Under the pieces are notes generated by a model. It saw nothing but the letters and a program-made list of their open reading frames with translations. It made no database searches and had not been told where the DNA came from. A stretch of DNA of 64,000 nucleotides from Arthrobacter sp. NicSoilC5 (GTDB lineage: Bacteria > Actinomycetota > Actinomycetes > Actinomycetales > Micrococcaceae): the NCBI RefSeq assembly GCF_019977395.1, contig NZ_AP024660.1, forward strand, positions 3,410,001 through 3,474,000, read 5' to 3'. The position numbers and the translations under genes are program-made. Positions 1 through 9,317 of this stretch are shown piece after piece. The stretch's first letter is position 1; every line of letters begins with the position of its first letter.

Positions 1-2053
1 GCTCCCGGGCGCTGTCGAGGAGGAGGTCCACGGATTCCTCAAGCACCATGGACAGGTCCACCGGGCAGCCGGAGGGACGGAAGAATTCCTCCAGCCGCTG
101 CCGCCGTGTGCTGAGCGGCAGGCGCCGGAGGTCCTTGCCGTCGTCGAAGAGCAGGTCGAACAGCATCAGCTGGACCGGGATCGAGGTGCGGGCTTTGGCG
201 ACGTCGGCGGCCCGGGTGAGTTTCATCCGCCCCTGCAGCAGGCCAAAGTCAGGCCTTCCACCGGGCCCGACGGCGATGATCTCACCATCCGCCACGAACG
301 GCTGCTCCGGCCAGCAGGCCCGGTCCGTGAACTCGGGGTAGGTCTTGGTGACATCATTGCCGTTGCGGGAGAAGATCCGGACCTTTTCGCTGTCCGCCAC
401 CAGCAGCGCCCGGACGCCGTCCCACTTGAGCTCGTACTGCCACGTGCTGCCGTGCAGGTCGGCGGTGCTTCCTGAGGTTGCCATCATGGGCGCGTACTCC
501 AGCGGGTCGGCGGGAGCGCTGTGCGTTGCTGCGGGAGCCTCGGACGCCTCTTCGCCGCCGGCGTCCTGCGAAGGTTCCGGCACTGCCCGGGCCGGCTGCC
601 GTCGTCGTCCGCCTTGCTGCTCCTGGTCCATCAGGTGGATGAGCCATTGGTTTTCGGCGTCCTTGCCTTGCCCGCGTCCGGTGTGGATGAGGGCCACCTT
701 CCTGCTGCCGCCCAGGCCGCCGCTTTCCGAGCCCGTCAGGGTGACAATGACTTCCTTGCCGTTGATCCACTTGTGCAGTTCGTAGGTGCCGGTGTCCCAA
801 ATCGTCATCTCGCCCGCGCCGTACTGCCCCTTGGGGATGGTGCCGTGGAAGGTGAGGTAGTCCATGGGATGGTCCTCGGTCTGGACTGCCAGATGGTTCC
901 TGCCACCGGATTCCGGGACGCCCTTGGGCAGGGCCCATGACGCCAGGACCCCCTCGTGTTCCAGCCGCAGGTCCCAGTGCAGGCGGCTGGCGTGGTGCTC
1001 CTGGATGACAAAACTGTTGCCGCCGGCCGGGATGCCAGCGAACGGTTCGGGGGTCGCCTTGGGGTCGCGCATGGAACGGTACCTGCCCAGCCGGGCGTCG
1101 GCGTCGTGGTGTGCGTCCCCCTGGTCCGGGCTGTCGGTTGTCCCACCCGCCGCCGCGCCTGCCGCGGCGTTGACGACGGCGGCGAACGGGTCCTTGCCGT
1201 CCCGCACCCGGCGCAGCACCTCCTGGTAGTCCAGGTGCTTCAGCGTGGGAGACTGGATTTCCCGCCATGTCCGCGGGGCGGCCACCATGGGCGTGGGCCT
1301 GCCGCGCAGCGAGTAGGGGACCACCGTGGTTTTTGCCGCGTTGTTCTGGCTCCAGTCCACCAGCACCTTGCCCGTGCGCAGGGATTTCTTCATGTCGCTG
1401 ACGGCAAGGTCCGGGTGGTCGGCCTCGAGTGCCCGGGCCAGTTCACGGGCGAAAGCGGAGATCTGTTCCGAGGTCTGGCTGCCGTCCAGCGACGCGTACA
1501 GGTGGATGCCCTTGCTGCCGCTGGTCACCGGGACCGGGTCCAGGCCCACGTCCTGCAGGATGGTCCGGGCCAGGAGGGCCACCTCCCGGCATTCCGGCAG
1601 CCCGGCACCGTCGCCCGGGTCCAGGTCCAGCACCAGCCGGTCCGGATTGAGCTGGTGGCCGTGCGAATCCACCCGCCACTGCGGCACGTGGATTTCGAGG
1701 GAGTTGATCTGGCCGAACCAGGCCAGCGTGGCGGCGTCGTTGACCAGGGGGTAGTGGATGGTCCGGTCCTTGTGGGTGATCGCGGCCCGGGGCAGCCAGC
1801 CGGGGGCTGAGTCCTCCAGGTCCTTCTGGAAAAACACCTCTCCCGGTTTGTCCGCGGTGCCCACCCCGTTGACCCACCGCTTCCGCGTGGCCGGGCGGTT
1901 GGCGGCCGCCGGTATCAGGACGTGCGCCACTGCGGCGTAGTAAGCCAGCACATCCGCCTTGGTGGTGCCGGTCTCCGGGTAGATGATCTTGTCCAGGTTG
2001 GTCAGTGTCAGTTCGCGCCCCGCCACCCGGACACGTTCCCGGCTACCTGCCAT
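1..2053 (-). CDS. ligD: ATP-dependent DNA ligase LigD, POL-PE-LIG type (partial, C-terminus off window)
   Basis: Multifunctional NHEJ ligase that processes and seals double-strand breaks with Ku. The frame is open from ATG at 2053 to the window edge, about 684 codons. Domain order is primase-like polymerase (residues 1 to about 290, with LDLDPGDG and TSGSKGIHLY), phosphoesterase (about 340-480, HHASRLHWDLRLEH), then the ATP-dependent ligase with nucleotidyl-lysine motif KWDGVR at about K543. This order matches mycobacterial LigD. The rest of the ligase and OB domains lie left of base 1. The gene is divergent from ku with only 40 bp between starts, so the two probably share a regulatory region. 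Family assignment is firm; the true C-terminus cannot be seen. Confidence 0.95.
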   Translation of the reverse strand, partial: MAGSRERVRVAGRELTLTNLDKIIYPETGTTKADVLAYYAAVAHVLIPAAANRPATRKRWVNGVGTADKPGEVFFQKDLEDSAPGWLPRAAITHKDRTIHYPLVNDAATLAWFGQINSLEIHVPQWRVDSHGHQLNPDRLVLDLDPGDGAGLPECREVALLARTILQDVGLDPVPVTSGSKGIHLYASLDGSQTSEQISAFARELARALEADHPDLAVSDMKKSLRTGKVLVDWSQNNAAKTTVVPYSLRGRPTPMVAAPRTWREIQSPTLKHLDYQEVLRRVRDGKDPFAAVVNAAAGAAAGGTTDSPDQGDAHHDADARLGRYRSMRDPKATPEPFAGIPAGGNSFVIQEHHASRLHWDLRLEHEGVLASWALPKGVPESGGRNHLAVQTEDHPMDYLTFHGTIPKGQYGAGEMTIWDTGTYELHKWINGKEVIVTLTGSESGGLGGSRKVALIHTGRGQGKDAENQWLIHLMDQEQQGGRRRQPARAVPEPSQDAGGEEASEAPAATHSAPADPLEYAPMMATSGSTADLHGSTWQYELKWDGVRALLVADSEKVRIFSRNGNDVTKTYPEFTDRACWPEQPFVADGEIIAVGPGGRPDFGLLQGRMKLTRAADVAKARTSIPVQLMLFDLLFDDGKDLRRLPLSTRRQRLEEFFRPSGCPVDLSMVLEESVDLLLDSARE

Positions 2054-2093
2054 GGGGCTTCACCTCCGGCCCGCTCTGATGTTGACTGTATGA

Positions 2094-3251
2094 ATGAGAG
2101 CCATCTGGAAAGGTGCCATCGCGTTCGGCCTGGTCAACGTGCCCGTGAAGGTCTACAGCGCCACTGAGGATCATGACATCAGTCTGCACCAGGTTCACAA
2201 TGCCGATGGCGGCAGGATCCGCTACCAGCGCCGGTGCGAGGTCTGCAGCGAGGTGGTGGACTACTCGGACATCGAGAAGGCCTTCGAGGAGGATGGCCGC
2301 ACGGTGGTGCTGTCCAAGGATGAGCTCAAGTCCATTCCCGCCGAGAACAGCCACGAGATCGAAGTGGTGCAGTTCGTGCCGTCGGAGCAGCTCGAACCCA
2401 TGATGTTCGAGAAGAGCTATTACCTTGAGCCGGATTCCAAGTCGCCCAAGGCCTACGTTCTGCTGCGCCGCGCGCTGGAGGACACGGACCGGGTGGCCAT
2501 CGTCCAGTTCGCACTGCGCGAGAAGACCCGGCTGGGTGCCCTGCGGATCAAGGACGACGTCCTGGTGCTGCAGTCCCTGCTCTGGCCCGACGAGGTGCGC
2601 GAGGCGAGCTTCCCGTCCCTGGAGGCGGACATCAGGATCTCCGCCCAGGAACGTGACATGTCAGCGGCGCTGGTGGAATCCATGGCCGCCGACTTCGAAC
2701 CAGACTCCTTCACCGACGAGTACCAGGTGCAGCTCCGCCAGCTGATCGACGCCAAGCTGGAACAGGGCGAATCGCTGGACACGGAGGAAACCTTTGGCGT
2801 GGAAGCCGGCGAGGGCGGCAAGGGCGAGGTCATCGACCTCATGGAGGCCCTCAAACGGAGCCTGGACCGGAAGCGCGGCGGCGGGGAAGCCGCCTCCGCT
2901 GGCGGGGAATCCGACGACGAAGCGGACGCAGGGGACGAGGACACCGAAACCGCCAAACCGGCACGCCGGACCTCCGGCACCAAGGCGGCCGCGTCCAGGA
3001 CCGCGGCAGCGAAGACCGGCACGGACGATGCCAAACCGGCCGCCAGGTCATCAGCGAAGTCCACACCGGCTTCCGCCAAGTCCACGGCGTCCAAGTCGAC
3101 GACAGCCAAATCCACTGCAGCCAAGTCCGCTGCAGCTAAAACAACCGCGTCCAAGTCCTCCGGCGCAGGCTCGGCGGACACCAAGGCGTCCGGCGCAAAG
3201 GCCGCGGCAAAGCCGGCTGCCAAGACCACCAGGGCGCGCAAGCCGGCCTGA
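2094..3251 (+). CDS. ku: Ku homodimeric DNA-end-binding protein with long basic tail
   Basis: Bacterial Ku binds broken DNA ends and recruits LigD. The N-terminus MRAIWKGAIAFGLVNVPVKV and the CEVCSE segment are typical of the Ku core (about 1-255). Total length is 385 aa against roughly 270-300 for many bacterial Ku proteins. The excess is a C-terminal tail of about 125 residues, rich in Lys, Ala, Ser and Thr and resembling histone H1 or AlgP tails, after an acidic linker (ESDDEADAGDEDTE). Such basic tails in other Ku proteins add DNA affinity; that role here is inference. Divergent from ligD. Confidence 0.96.
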   Translation: MRAIWKGAIAFGLVNVPVKVYSATEDHDISLHQVHNADGGRIRYQRRCEVCSEVVDYSDIEKAFEEDGRTVVLSKDELKSIPAENSHEIEVVQFVPSEQLEPMMFEKSYYLEPDSKSPKAYVLLRRALEDTDRVAIVQFALREKTRLGALRIKDDVLVLQSLLWPDEVREASFPSLEADIRISAQERDMSAALVESMAADFEPDSFTDEYQVQLRQLIDAKLEQGESLDTEETFGVEAGEGGKGEVIDLMEALKRSLDRKRGGGEAASAGGESDDEADAGDEDTETAKPARRTSGTKAAASRTAAAKTGTDDAKPAARSSAKSTPASAKSTASKSTTAKSTAAKSAAAKTTASKSSGAGSADTKASGAKAAAKPAAKTTRARKPA

Positions 3252-3425
3252 CCGGCATTTGGGACGGCACTCCGGAAGGGCCTGGCCGGCCGGTCCGGCG
3301 CGCTTTCGGGAAACCCTGTCTTTACAGCGGCCTCCAACGCGCCCACAATGAGTCGCATCGCAGCCTCCGCTGTGCCAACAGCGTGCTGTCACCCATGTGG
3401 ACCTGACACGTAGAGGGGCACGGAC

Positions 3426-4274
3426 ATGAGCCAGCAGACCGATGCAGTGGAGGCGGACCGGGAGCTGAAGAGAAAGCACCGGGCCATGTGGGCGTCAGGG
3501 GATTACCCCGCCCTCGCGGACGAGATGCTCCTGGAACTGGGCGCCGTCCTGGTGGAGGCCTGCGGCATCAGGTCACGCCAACGGGTCCTGGACGTTGCGG
3601 CCGGAACCGGCAACGCGGCCATTCCCGCGGCCATGATGGGTGCCAAGGTGGTGGCCAGCGACCTTACTCCTGAACTTTTTGAGGCAGGGCGCAAAGAGGC
3701 AGCCAACCGTGGCGTCAGCCTGGAGTGGCAGGAGGGCGACGCGGAAGCCCTGCCGTTCGGCGATGCGGAGTTCGACGCAGTGATGTCCTGCATCGGGGTG
3801 ATGTTCGCCCCGCACCACCAGGCGGCCGCGGACGAGCTGCTCCGGGTCTGCAAGCCGGGCGGCTCCGTCGGGCTGCTCAGCTGGACGCCGGAAGGATTCG
3901 TCGGGCAGATGCTGGCCGCCCTGAAGCCGTTTGCCCCGCCGCCCCCGCCCGGCGCGCAGCCGGCCCCGCTCTGGGGGAGCGAGGAGCATGTCCGCGAACT
4001 GCTGGGGGACCGGATCACCGACGTTCACACCCGCAAGCAGAACCTGGCCGTCAGGAGCTTCCACCAGCCCGCGGACTTCGTCAGGTATTTCAAGTCCCAC
4101 TACGGCCCCATCATCGCCGTCTACAAATTCCTGGGCGAGGACCAGGAAAAGGTCAAGGCCTTGGACAAGGCCCTGACCGACCTTGCCGATTCCTTCGGTG
4201 ATGCGCACGGCGATTCCCCGTTCCAGATGGAGTGGGAGTACCTGCTCTTCACGGCAAGAAAGGCTGCAGCATGA
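3426..4274 (+). CDS. class I SAM-dependent methyltransferase (Methyltransf_11/UbiE-like)
   Basis: A 282-aa soluble methyltransferase. SAM-binding motif I is VLDVAAGTGNAA at about residues 53-64; the acidic strand-2 end is VVASDLTPEL, followed by GDAEALPFGDAEFD and LLRVCKPGG, all in UbiE-like order. The substrate cannot be read from sequence. The stop overlaps the next start (ATGA at 4271-4274), so it is translationally coupled to an SRPBCC protein, a pairing that suggests a small hydrophobic substrate (inference). ATG 3426 is preceded by a GAGGGG-type ribosome-binding site. Confidence 0.88.
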   Translation: MSQQTDAVEADRELKRKHRAMWASGDYPALADEMLLELGAVLVEACGIRSRQRVLDVAAGTGNAAIPAAMMGAKVVASDLTPELFEAGRKEAANRGVSLEWQEGDAEALPFGDAEFDAVMSCIGVMFAPHHQAAADELLRVCKPGGSVGLLSWTPEGFVGQMLAALKPFAPPPPPGAQPAPLWGSEEHVRELLGDRITDVHTRKQNLAVRSFHQPADFVRYFKSHYGPIIAVYKFLGEDQEKVKALDKALTDLADSFGDAHGDSPFQMEWEYLLFTARKAAA

Positions 4275-4702
4275 CCGAAAACCATGTAGCAACGTCCGTC
4301 ACCATGATCGACGCCGGGCCGGAACGCGTGTGGGAGGTGATTACCGACCCCGCCGCCGTGAAGGAGTTCATGTTCGGGGCAACCCTGCAGACCGACTGGA
4401 GGGTCGGCAGCCCCATTACGTGGCAGGGGGAGTGGGAGGGAAAGCCCTTCCAGGACAAGGGCCGGATCCTCGAGGTCGAACCAGGCCGGAAACTGGTGTA
4501 CACCCACTTCAGCCCGTTGTCCGGCCAAGAGGACAAGCCGGAGAACTACCACACGCTCGAATGGACGCTGGAGGACCAGGACGGCGCCACGAAGCTTTCG
4601 CTGTCGCAGGACAACAACCCCAGCGAGGAAGCTGCAGCGCACTCCAAAGGCATGTGGGACAAGCTCGTGGCGGACGTCAAGGCGCTCGCCGAGCGCGGCT
4701 GA
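4271..4702 (+). CDS. SRPBCC (AHSA1/START-like) ligand-binding protein
   Basis: A 143-aa protein of the AHSA1/SRPBCC fold: PERVWEVITDPAAVKEF near the N-terminus, then beta-strand blocks around GSPITWQGEW and GRILEVEPGRKLVYTH. These proteins bind hydrophobic ligands, and the function is not predictable further. ATG 4271 overlaps the methyltransferase stop by 4 bases and is preferred to an in-frame ATG at 4232 inside that gene. A strong hairpin follows. Confidence 0.85.
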   Translation: MTENHVATSVTMIDAGPERVWEVITDPAAVKEFMFGATLQTDWRVGSPITWQGEWEGKPFQDKGRILEVEPGRKLVYTHFSPLSGQEDKPENYHTLEWTLEDQDGATKLSLSQDNNPSEEAAAHSKGMWDKLVADVKALAERG

Positions 4703-4740
4703 CTGCTCCCCGCCCGGGTGGGCTGGGGGTTAAAACCAGG

Positions 4741-4789
4741 CGGCCGCCGTCGGACGTTTCCCTTTCGGAGGAAAGCCCGACGGCGGCCG
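4741..4789. terminator. bidirectional hairpin terminator
   Basis: A 13-bp perfect inverted repeat (arms 4741-4753 and 4777-4789) lies between the converging SRPBCC gene and ptsH. It can end transcription from both sides. Confidence 0.75.
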
Positions 4790-4821
4790 CCGGCGTTGTG
4801 CTGCCTGGGGCAGCGCAGCTG

Positions 4822-5100
4822 CTACTCGGCGTCGTGATCCGTTTCGAGGATCTGCACCAGGCGCTCCAGCGCATCGTCTGCGCCGGCACCTTCGGCGCGG
4901 AGGACCACCACGTCGCCGTGTGAGGCGCCCAGGCTCATGAGGGACAGGATGCTGGCGGCATCCATGGCCTCGTCTGCCGGCTCGCCTTCACGGGCGATGG
5001 TGATGTCCAGGTCGAACTCTCCGGCTGCCTCGGCAAAGATAGCGGCGGGGCGGGCGTGCAGGCCCACGCGGCTGGCGACTGTTGCGGTGCGTTCTGGCAT
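4822..5100 (-). CDS. ptsH: HPr phosphocarrier protein
   Basis: A 92-aa HPr that passes phosphate from enzyme I to EII components. The active-site block GLHARPA places the phosphorylated histidine at H15. The regulatory-serine region aligns as AASILSLMSLG with Ser50 in the Ser46 position, but lacks the usual Lys/Arg just before it. It is the last gene of the fru operon, 65 bp after fruA, with an AAAGGAGC ribosome-binding site before ATG 5100. Confidence 0.95.
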   Translation of the reverse strand: MPERTATVASRVGLHARPAAIFAEAAGEFDLDITIAREGEPADEAMDAASILSLMSLGASHGDVVVLRAEGAGADDALERLVQILETDHDAE

Positions 5101-5165
5101 TTTTGCTCCTTTGTCTTTCGGCGTGCTGATGGTTCAGCGCCGGGAAGGTCTGTGGCTAAACCGGC

Positions 5166-7265
5166 TCAGACGGTTACGGGAACCGGTTCAACCGTATCAA
5201 CGGTCTTCTTGACTGCCCAGCGCTTGAGGGCGATGACCGACAGGGCGGTAACCACCACGCCGACGATGATCGAAACAACGAACATCAGGAAGTTGTCGAT
5301 GGCGAAGAAGACGAAGATTCCGCCGTGGGGTGCCTTGGATCCGACGCCCGCAGCCATCGAGATGGCACCGGTCACCGCACCGCCCAGCATGCTGGCGGGG
5401 ATAACGCGCAGCGGATCGGCCGCGGCGAACGGGATGGCACCTTCGGAGATGAAGGACGCACCCAGCAGCCATGCTGCCTTGCCGTTTTCCTGCTCCGCCA
5501 GGCTGAAAAGCTTCTTGTTCAGGACGGTGGAGGCCAGGGCCATGGCCAGCGGCGGAACCATGCCGGACGCCATGACGGCGGCCATGATCTGCCACGGAGC
5601 CTGGTTGTCGATGGTGGCGGCACCAAGGCCGGCGACGGCGAAGGAGTAGGCAACCTTGTTGACCGGGCCGCCGAGGTCGAAGCACATCATCAGGCCCAGG
5701 ATCACGCCCAAGGCGATGGCACCGGCACCGGTGAGGCCGGACAGCCAGGAGTTCAGGCCGTTGGTGATGGCGACGATGGGGCCGCCCAGGATCACGAACA
5801 TCAGGCCCGAAGCCACCAGCGAGGCCAGCAGCGGGATGATCACCACGGGCATCAGGCCGCGCAGCCAGCGAGCCACCTGCAGGCGCCCCACCACGTGGGC
5901 GATGTAGCCGGCCAGCAGGCCGCCAACGATGCCGCCCAGGAAGCCGGCACCCATGAACCCGGCAACTGCACCGGCGACGAAGCCCGGCGCGATGCCCGGA
6001 CGGTCGGCGATGGCGTAGGCGATGTAGCCCGCCAGTGCCGGAACCAGGAACCCGAGCGACAAAGCGCCGATCTTGAACAGGACCGCGCCGAGGTAGGCGC
6101 CCAGCGGACCCCAGGCGTTTTCGGGGAATTCGGTGGGCAGGTTGAACAGGCTGTTCTGGACCACGATCGTGTCCGCGTACTTGGTGATCAGGTAGCCGCC
6201 CATGAGGAAGCCGAGGGCGATCAGCAGGCCGCCGCCGGCCACGAACGGAATCATGTAGCTGACACCGGTGAGCAGGGCCTTCTTGAGCTTCTGGCCGATG
6301 TGCTCGCCCTTTTCCTCAGCCTCGTGCTCGGCCTGCTCCTCCGCGCCGAAGTGCGGGACGCGGCGGGCGTGGGGGTTGTCGGCGGCCGCGAGTGCTTCCT
6401 GGACCATCTTGTCCGGCTCGTCGATGCCGCGCTTGACCGGGGCGTTGATGACGGGCTTGCCGGCAAAGCGTTCCTTGCCGCGCACGTCAACGTCCACGGC
6501 GAAGATCACGGCGTCCGCGGCCGCGATGACCGCGGGGTCCAGTGCCTTGGCGCCGGAGGAACCCTGGGTTTCCACCTGCAGGTCTACGCCCACTTCCTTG
6601 GCAGCTGCCACGAGGGAGTCGGCCGCCATGTAGGTGTGGGCGATGCCGGTGGGGCACGCGGTGACGGCTACCAGGCGCTTGGGTCCGCGGGCGGCGGAAC
6701 CGGTGGAAGCCCCTGCAGGGGCACCCACGGCACTGGCACCGGCTGCTCCGGCTGCGCCGACTCCGGCGCCGACCGGAACTGCGTCGGCCGGAGCTGCGGC
6801 GTGGGCTGCGGGCTTGTCCGCCAGGGCGCCGTCCACGAGTTCCACGATCTCCGCCTCGGAGGAGGCGTTGCGGAGTGCCGCGGTGAAGTCCTTTTTGATG
6901 AGCGACCGGGCCAGCTTGGAGAGCAGCTTCAGGTGCTCCTGGTCCGCTCCGTCCGGAGCGGCGATGAAGAACACCAGGTCAGCGGGGCCGTCCTTGGCGC
7001 CGAAGTCCACCTTGGGGTTCAGGCGGGCCATGGCCAGGGTGGGCACGGTGACGGCGGCGGAGCGGCAGTGCGGGATGGCGATGCCGCCGGGGATTCCCGT
7101 GGCGGTCTTCTGCTCGCGGGCGAAGGCGTCCGCGAAGAGTCCTTCAACTTCTGATGCGCGTCCGGTGGCAGCTACCTTGCTTGCCAGATGCCGGATCACC
7201 GTCTCGGGGGCGTTGCCCAGGTTCTGGTCGAGCTCGACCAGGTCCGTGGTGATGAGCTGGGTCAC
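5166..7265 (-). CDS. fruA: fructose PTS permease EIIABC
   Basis: A 699-aa fused EIIA-EIIB-EIIC that imports fructose as fructose 1-phosphate. EIIA holds H66 in GIAIPHCRS; an Ala/Gly/Pro linker (about 150-195) leads to EIIB with Cys204 in TACPTGIAHTYMA; EIIC (about 345-685) is strongly hydrophobic with about 8-10 membrane segments and the motif GGPVNKVAY. GTG at 7265 is chosen because an AAAGGA site lies 7 bases upstream; the open frame upstream to 7496 overlaps fruK. It follows fruK by 2 bases. Confidence 0.95.
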   Translation of the reverse strand: MTQLITTDLVELDQNLGNAPETVIRHLASKVAATGRASEVEGLFADAFAREQKTATGIPGGIAIPHCRSAAVTVPTLAMARLNPKVDFGAKDGPADLVFFIAAPDGADQEHLKLLSKLARSLIKKDFTAALRNASSEAEIVELVDGALADKPAAHAAAPADAVPVGAGVGAAGAAGASAVGAPAGASTGSAARGPKRLVAVTACPTGIAHTYMAADSLVAAAKEVGVDLQVETQGSSGAKALDPAVIAAADAVIFAVDVDVRGKERFAGKPVINAPVKRGIDEPDKMVQEALAAADNPHARRVPHFGAEEQAEHEAEEKGEHIGQKLKKALLTGVSYMIPFVAGGGLLIALGFLMGGYLITKYADTIVVQNSLFNLPTEFPENAWGPLGAYLGAVLFKIGALSLGFLVPALAGYIAYAIADRPGIAPGFVAGAVAGFMGAGFLGGIVGGLLAGYIAHVVGRLQVARWLRGLMPVVIIPLLASLVASGLMFVILGGPIVAITNGLNSWLSGLTGAGAIALGVILGLMMCFDLGGPVNKVAYSFAVAGLGAATIDNQAPWQIMAAVMASGMVPPLAMALASTVLNKKLFSLAEQENGKAAWLLGASFISEGAIPFAAADPLRVIPASMLGGAVTGAISMAAGVGSKAPHGGIFVFFAIDNFLMFVVSIIVGVVVTALSVIALKRWAVKKTVDTVEPVPVTV

Positions 7266-7267
7266 TG

Positions 7268-8248
7268 TCAATCCTTTCGAAGGGCCGTGATGGTTACGGC
7301 ATCCGGGGTGGTTTGGTTTACTGCCGGAACGGTGGAACCCGGCAGCGAGGCAGCGGCGGCACCGTGGGCCACCGCCTGACGAAGGCAGTCGGCAGGGGCG
7401 GCGCCCCGGCCATGGGCAAGCAGGTAGCCGGCAAGTGCGGAGTCGCCCGCACCCACCGTGCTGACCGCGGCGACCGGCGGGTGCGTGGCCAGCCACGCGC
7501 CGTCGGCCGTAACGAGGACAGCTCCCTTGGAACCGAGAGTTGCCAGCACAGCACCCACGCCGGTGCGGACGACGGCGGCTGCGGCGGCAGCGGCAGCAGC
7601 CGGATCCGCTTCCAGTTCGTCACCGGATGCCGGGGGGAAACCGGCAGCTGCGGCCAGCTCCGCCAGTTCCTCGGCGTTGGGCTTCAGGAGGTCGGGCATG
7701 CCTTCCGGGCCGCCGGTGAGGGCAGCCGCGAGTGGCAGGCCGGACGAGTCGACGGCGATCCGCGGGGCGGTGCCGTCGGCGGAAGAACGCAGGCGGCGGG
7801 CTGCCGTTGCGTAGAAGTCAGAGGGGAATCCCGGCGGCAGAGAGCCGGCCAGGACCACCCAGGTGGCGCCGCGCGAGCTTTCGACCAGCAGCTTGATGAG
7901 GGCTTCCTGCTGGTTCTCATCCAGTGCGGGGCCCGGTTCGTTGATCTTGGTGGTCACGCCGCCGGGTTCGGTGAGCGCCACGTTGGTGCGCAGCGGCTCG
8001 TCGATGGGAAGCGAAACGAAGGGCACTGCGTGCTCGCGCAGCCCGGCCAGGACGGGATCGCTGTCCGCGCCGGGGAGGACGGCAAGGGACTCCAGTCCCG
8101 AGGCGACCAGGGCGCGGGAGACGTTGACGCCCTTGCCGCCGGATTCCTGGCGGACGGAGACGGCGCGCTGTACCTCGCCACGCTCCAACGGGCCGGGAAG
8201 GGCGACGGTCCGGTCAAGGCTGGGGTTGGCCGTGAAGGTGACGATCAT
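7268..8248 (-). CDS. fruK: 1-phosphofructokinase (PfkB family)
   Basis: Phosphorylates fructose 1-phosphate to fructose 1,6-bisphosphate. The 326-aa protein starts MIVTFTANPSLDRT, carries the PfkB GGKGVNVSRAL motif, and has the catalytic GAGDS motif (Asp at about 269). Poly-Ala stretches near 215-235 are lineage noise. It overlaps fruR by 4 bases upstream and nearly abuts fruA downstream. Confidence 0.95.
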   Translation of the reverse strand: MIVTFTANPSLDRTVALPGPLERGEVQRAVSVRQESGGKGVNVSRALVASGLESLAVLPGADSDPVLAGLREHAVPFVSLPIDEPLRTNVALTEPGGVTTKINEPGPALDENQQEALIKLLVESSRGATWVVLAGSLPPGFPSDFYATAARRLRSSADGTAPRIAVDSSGLPLAAALTGGPEGMPDLLKPNAEELAELAAAAGFPPASGDELEADPAAAAAAAAAVVRTGVGAVLATLGSKGAVLVTADGAWLATHPPVAAVSTVGAGDSALAGYLLAHGRGAAPADCLRQAVAHGAAAASLPGSTVPAVNQTTPDAVTITALRKD

Positions 8249-9051
8249 GCGACCACCACATCAACGCCGGCCTCTTCCAGGGCGGCTGCGAGTTCAGGTC
8301 CGGGTTCACTGTCTGTGATCAAGGTGTCCAGATCTTTCAGGGAGGCGAACTGGACCAGGGTTTCCGTGTCCAGCTTGGAGGAGTCGGCCAGCACCACAAT
8401 GCGGCGTGCCGACTGGACGAAGGCTGCCTTGACGGCGGCTTCTTCAGGATCGGGAGTACTGACGCCAAAGGTGGCGTGGATGCCGTTGGTTCCGATGAAC
8501 GCGATGTCAGGGCGGATCCGGGCGGCAGCGTTCACCGTTGCCTGCCCCACGGCCACCTGGGTGAGGCCGCGAACCCGGCCGCCCAGGATCTGCAGGGCAA
8601 CGCCGGGGACGTTGGAGAGTTTGCTGGCAATGGGTACTGCGTGGGTGATGACCACCAGTTCGTGCTGGGGGCCCGTTCCGTCGGAAGGTTCGACGGCGGC
8701 GCGGCGGGCCAGCATGTCGGCAAGCACCTCGGTGGTGGTGCCTCCGTCCATCAGGACGCTGGCGGGCGAGTTCCGGGGGATCAGGGCAAGGGCGGCTTCG
8801 GCGATCCGGATCTTTTGGTCCGGCCGCTGGATGGCCCGTTCAGTGACGCTTTCCTCGGTGGTGCTGAAGCGGTCTGCCGCAACGGCCCCACCGTGGACAC
8901 GGCGGACCGTGCCGGCGTTTTCGAGGGCTGCAAGGTCCCTGCGCACCGTCTCGGTGGTGATGCGGAAGCGCTCAGCCAGCAGGGTCACGCTGACCCGGCC
9001 GCTGCCGGCTACAAGCTCGGCAATCTGCTGCTGGCGCTCTTCGGCGAACAC
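8245..9051 (-). CDS. fruR: DeoR-family transcriptional regulator of the fructose operon
   Basis: A 268-aa DeoR regulator. The N-terminal winged HTH includes RFRITTETVRRDLAALE and the family hallmark VRRVHGGA; the C-terminal sugar-phosphate sensor domain includes LMDGGTTTEVLADML and FIGTNGI. It is the first gene of the fru operon, so it probably autoregulates, with fructose 1-phosphate as likely effector (from family knowledge). A palindrome over the promoter just upstream is a candidate site. Confidence 0.92.
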   Translation of the reverse strand: MFAEERQQQIAELVAGSGRVSVTLLAERFRITTETVRRDLAALENAGTVRRVHGGAVAADRFSTTEESVTERAIQRPDQKIRIAEAALALIPRNSPASVLMDGGTTTEVLADMLARRAAVEPSDGTGPQHELVVITHAVPIASKLSNVPGVALQILGGRVRGLTQVAVGQATVNAAARIRPDIAFIGTNGIHATFGVSTPDPEEAAVKAAFVQSARRIVVLADSSKLDTETLVQFASLKDLDTLITDSEPGPELAAALEEAGVDVVVA

Positions 9052-9147
9052 ATACCCTCCGTTGCGTAGGTCCTGCTGTGAGTCTGTACGCCTGGCCGTC
9101 TTCCCGGTCCTGCGTGACTGGCATCACATTGATGTTGAGTTACTTGA

Positions 9148-9188
9148 CTTTATCTTTGGTTCTGTTGGTTTGTCAATGGAAACCAACA
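9148..9188 (-). promoter_or_regulatory. fru operon promoter with palindromic operator
   Basis: On the minus strand a perfect -35 TTGACA (plus-strand 9171-9176) is followed, 16-17 bases on, by GATAAAG (9148-9154) as -10. The -35 sits in a perfect 9-bp inverted repeat TGTTGGTTT/AAACCAACA (9163-9171 and 9180-9188, 8-base spacer). A protein bound there would block RNA polymerase; FruR is the obvious candidate (inference). Confidence 0.65.
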
Positions 9189-9227
9189 TGAAACAAGATC
9201 GAGCTTTTTCAGGCCCGGGCGCAGGCG

Positions 9228-9272
9228 CGAAAAAGCCGGGCTGGACACGTGGTGGTCCAGCCCGGCTTTTCG
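9228..9272 (-). terminator. hairpin terminator after the small membrane protein gene
   Basis: A GC-rich stem of about 17 bp (arms about 9228-9246 and 9255-9272, AGCCGGGCTGGAC core) with an A/T run at its outer ends, just past the stop of the 9318-9575 gene. It shields the fru promoter from read-through. Confidence 0.75.
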
Positions 9273-9317
9273 GGTTCATCGGTGGTGGCCCGGATCCCGT
9301 CCCCGGTGGTGGCCCGG

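Noticed and set aside
5325..7154. 609-codon plus-strand open frame
   Set aside because: Antisense to fruA; composition typical of a reverse-complement shadow.
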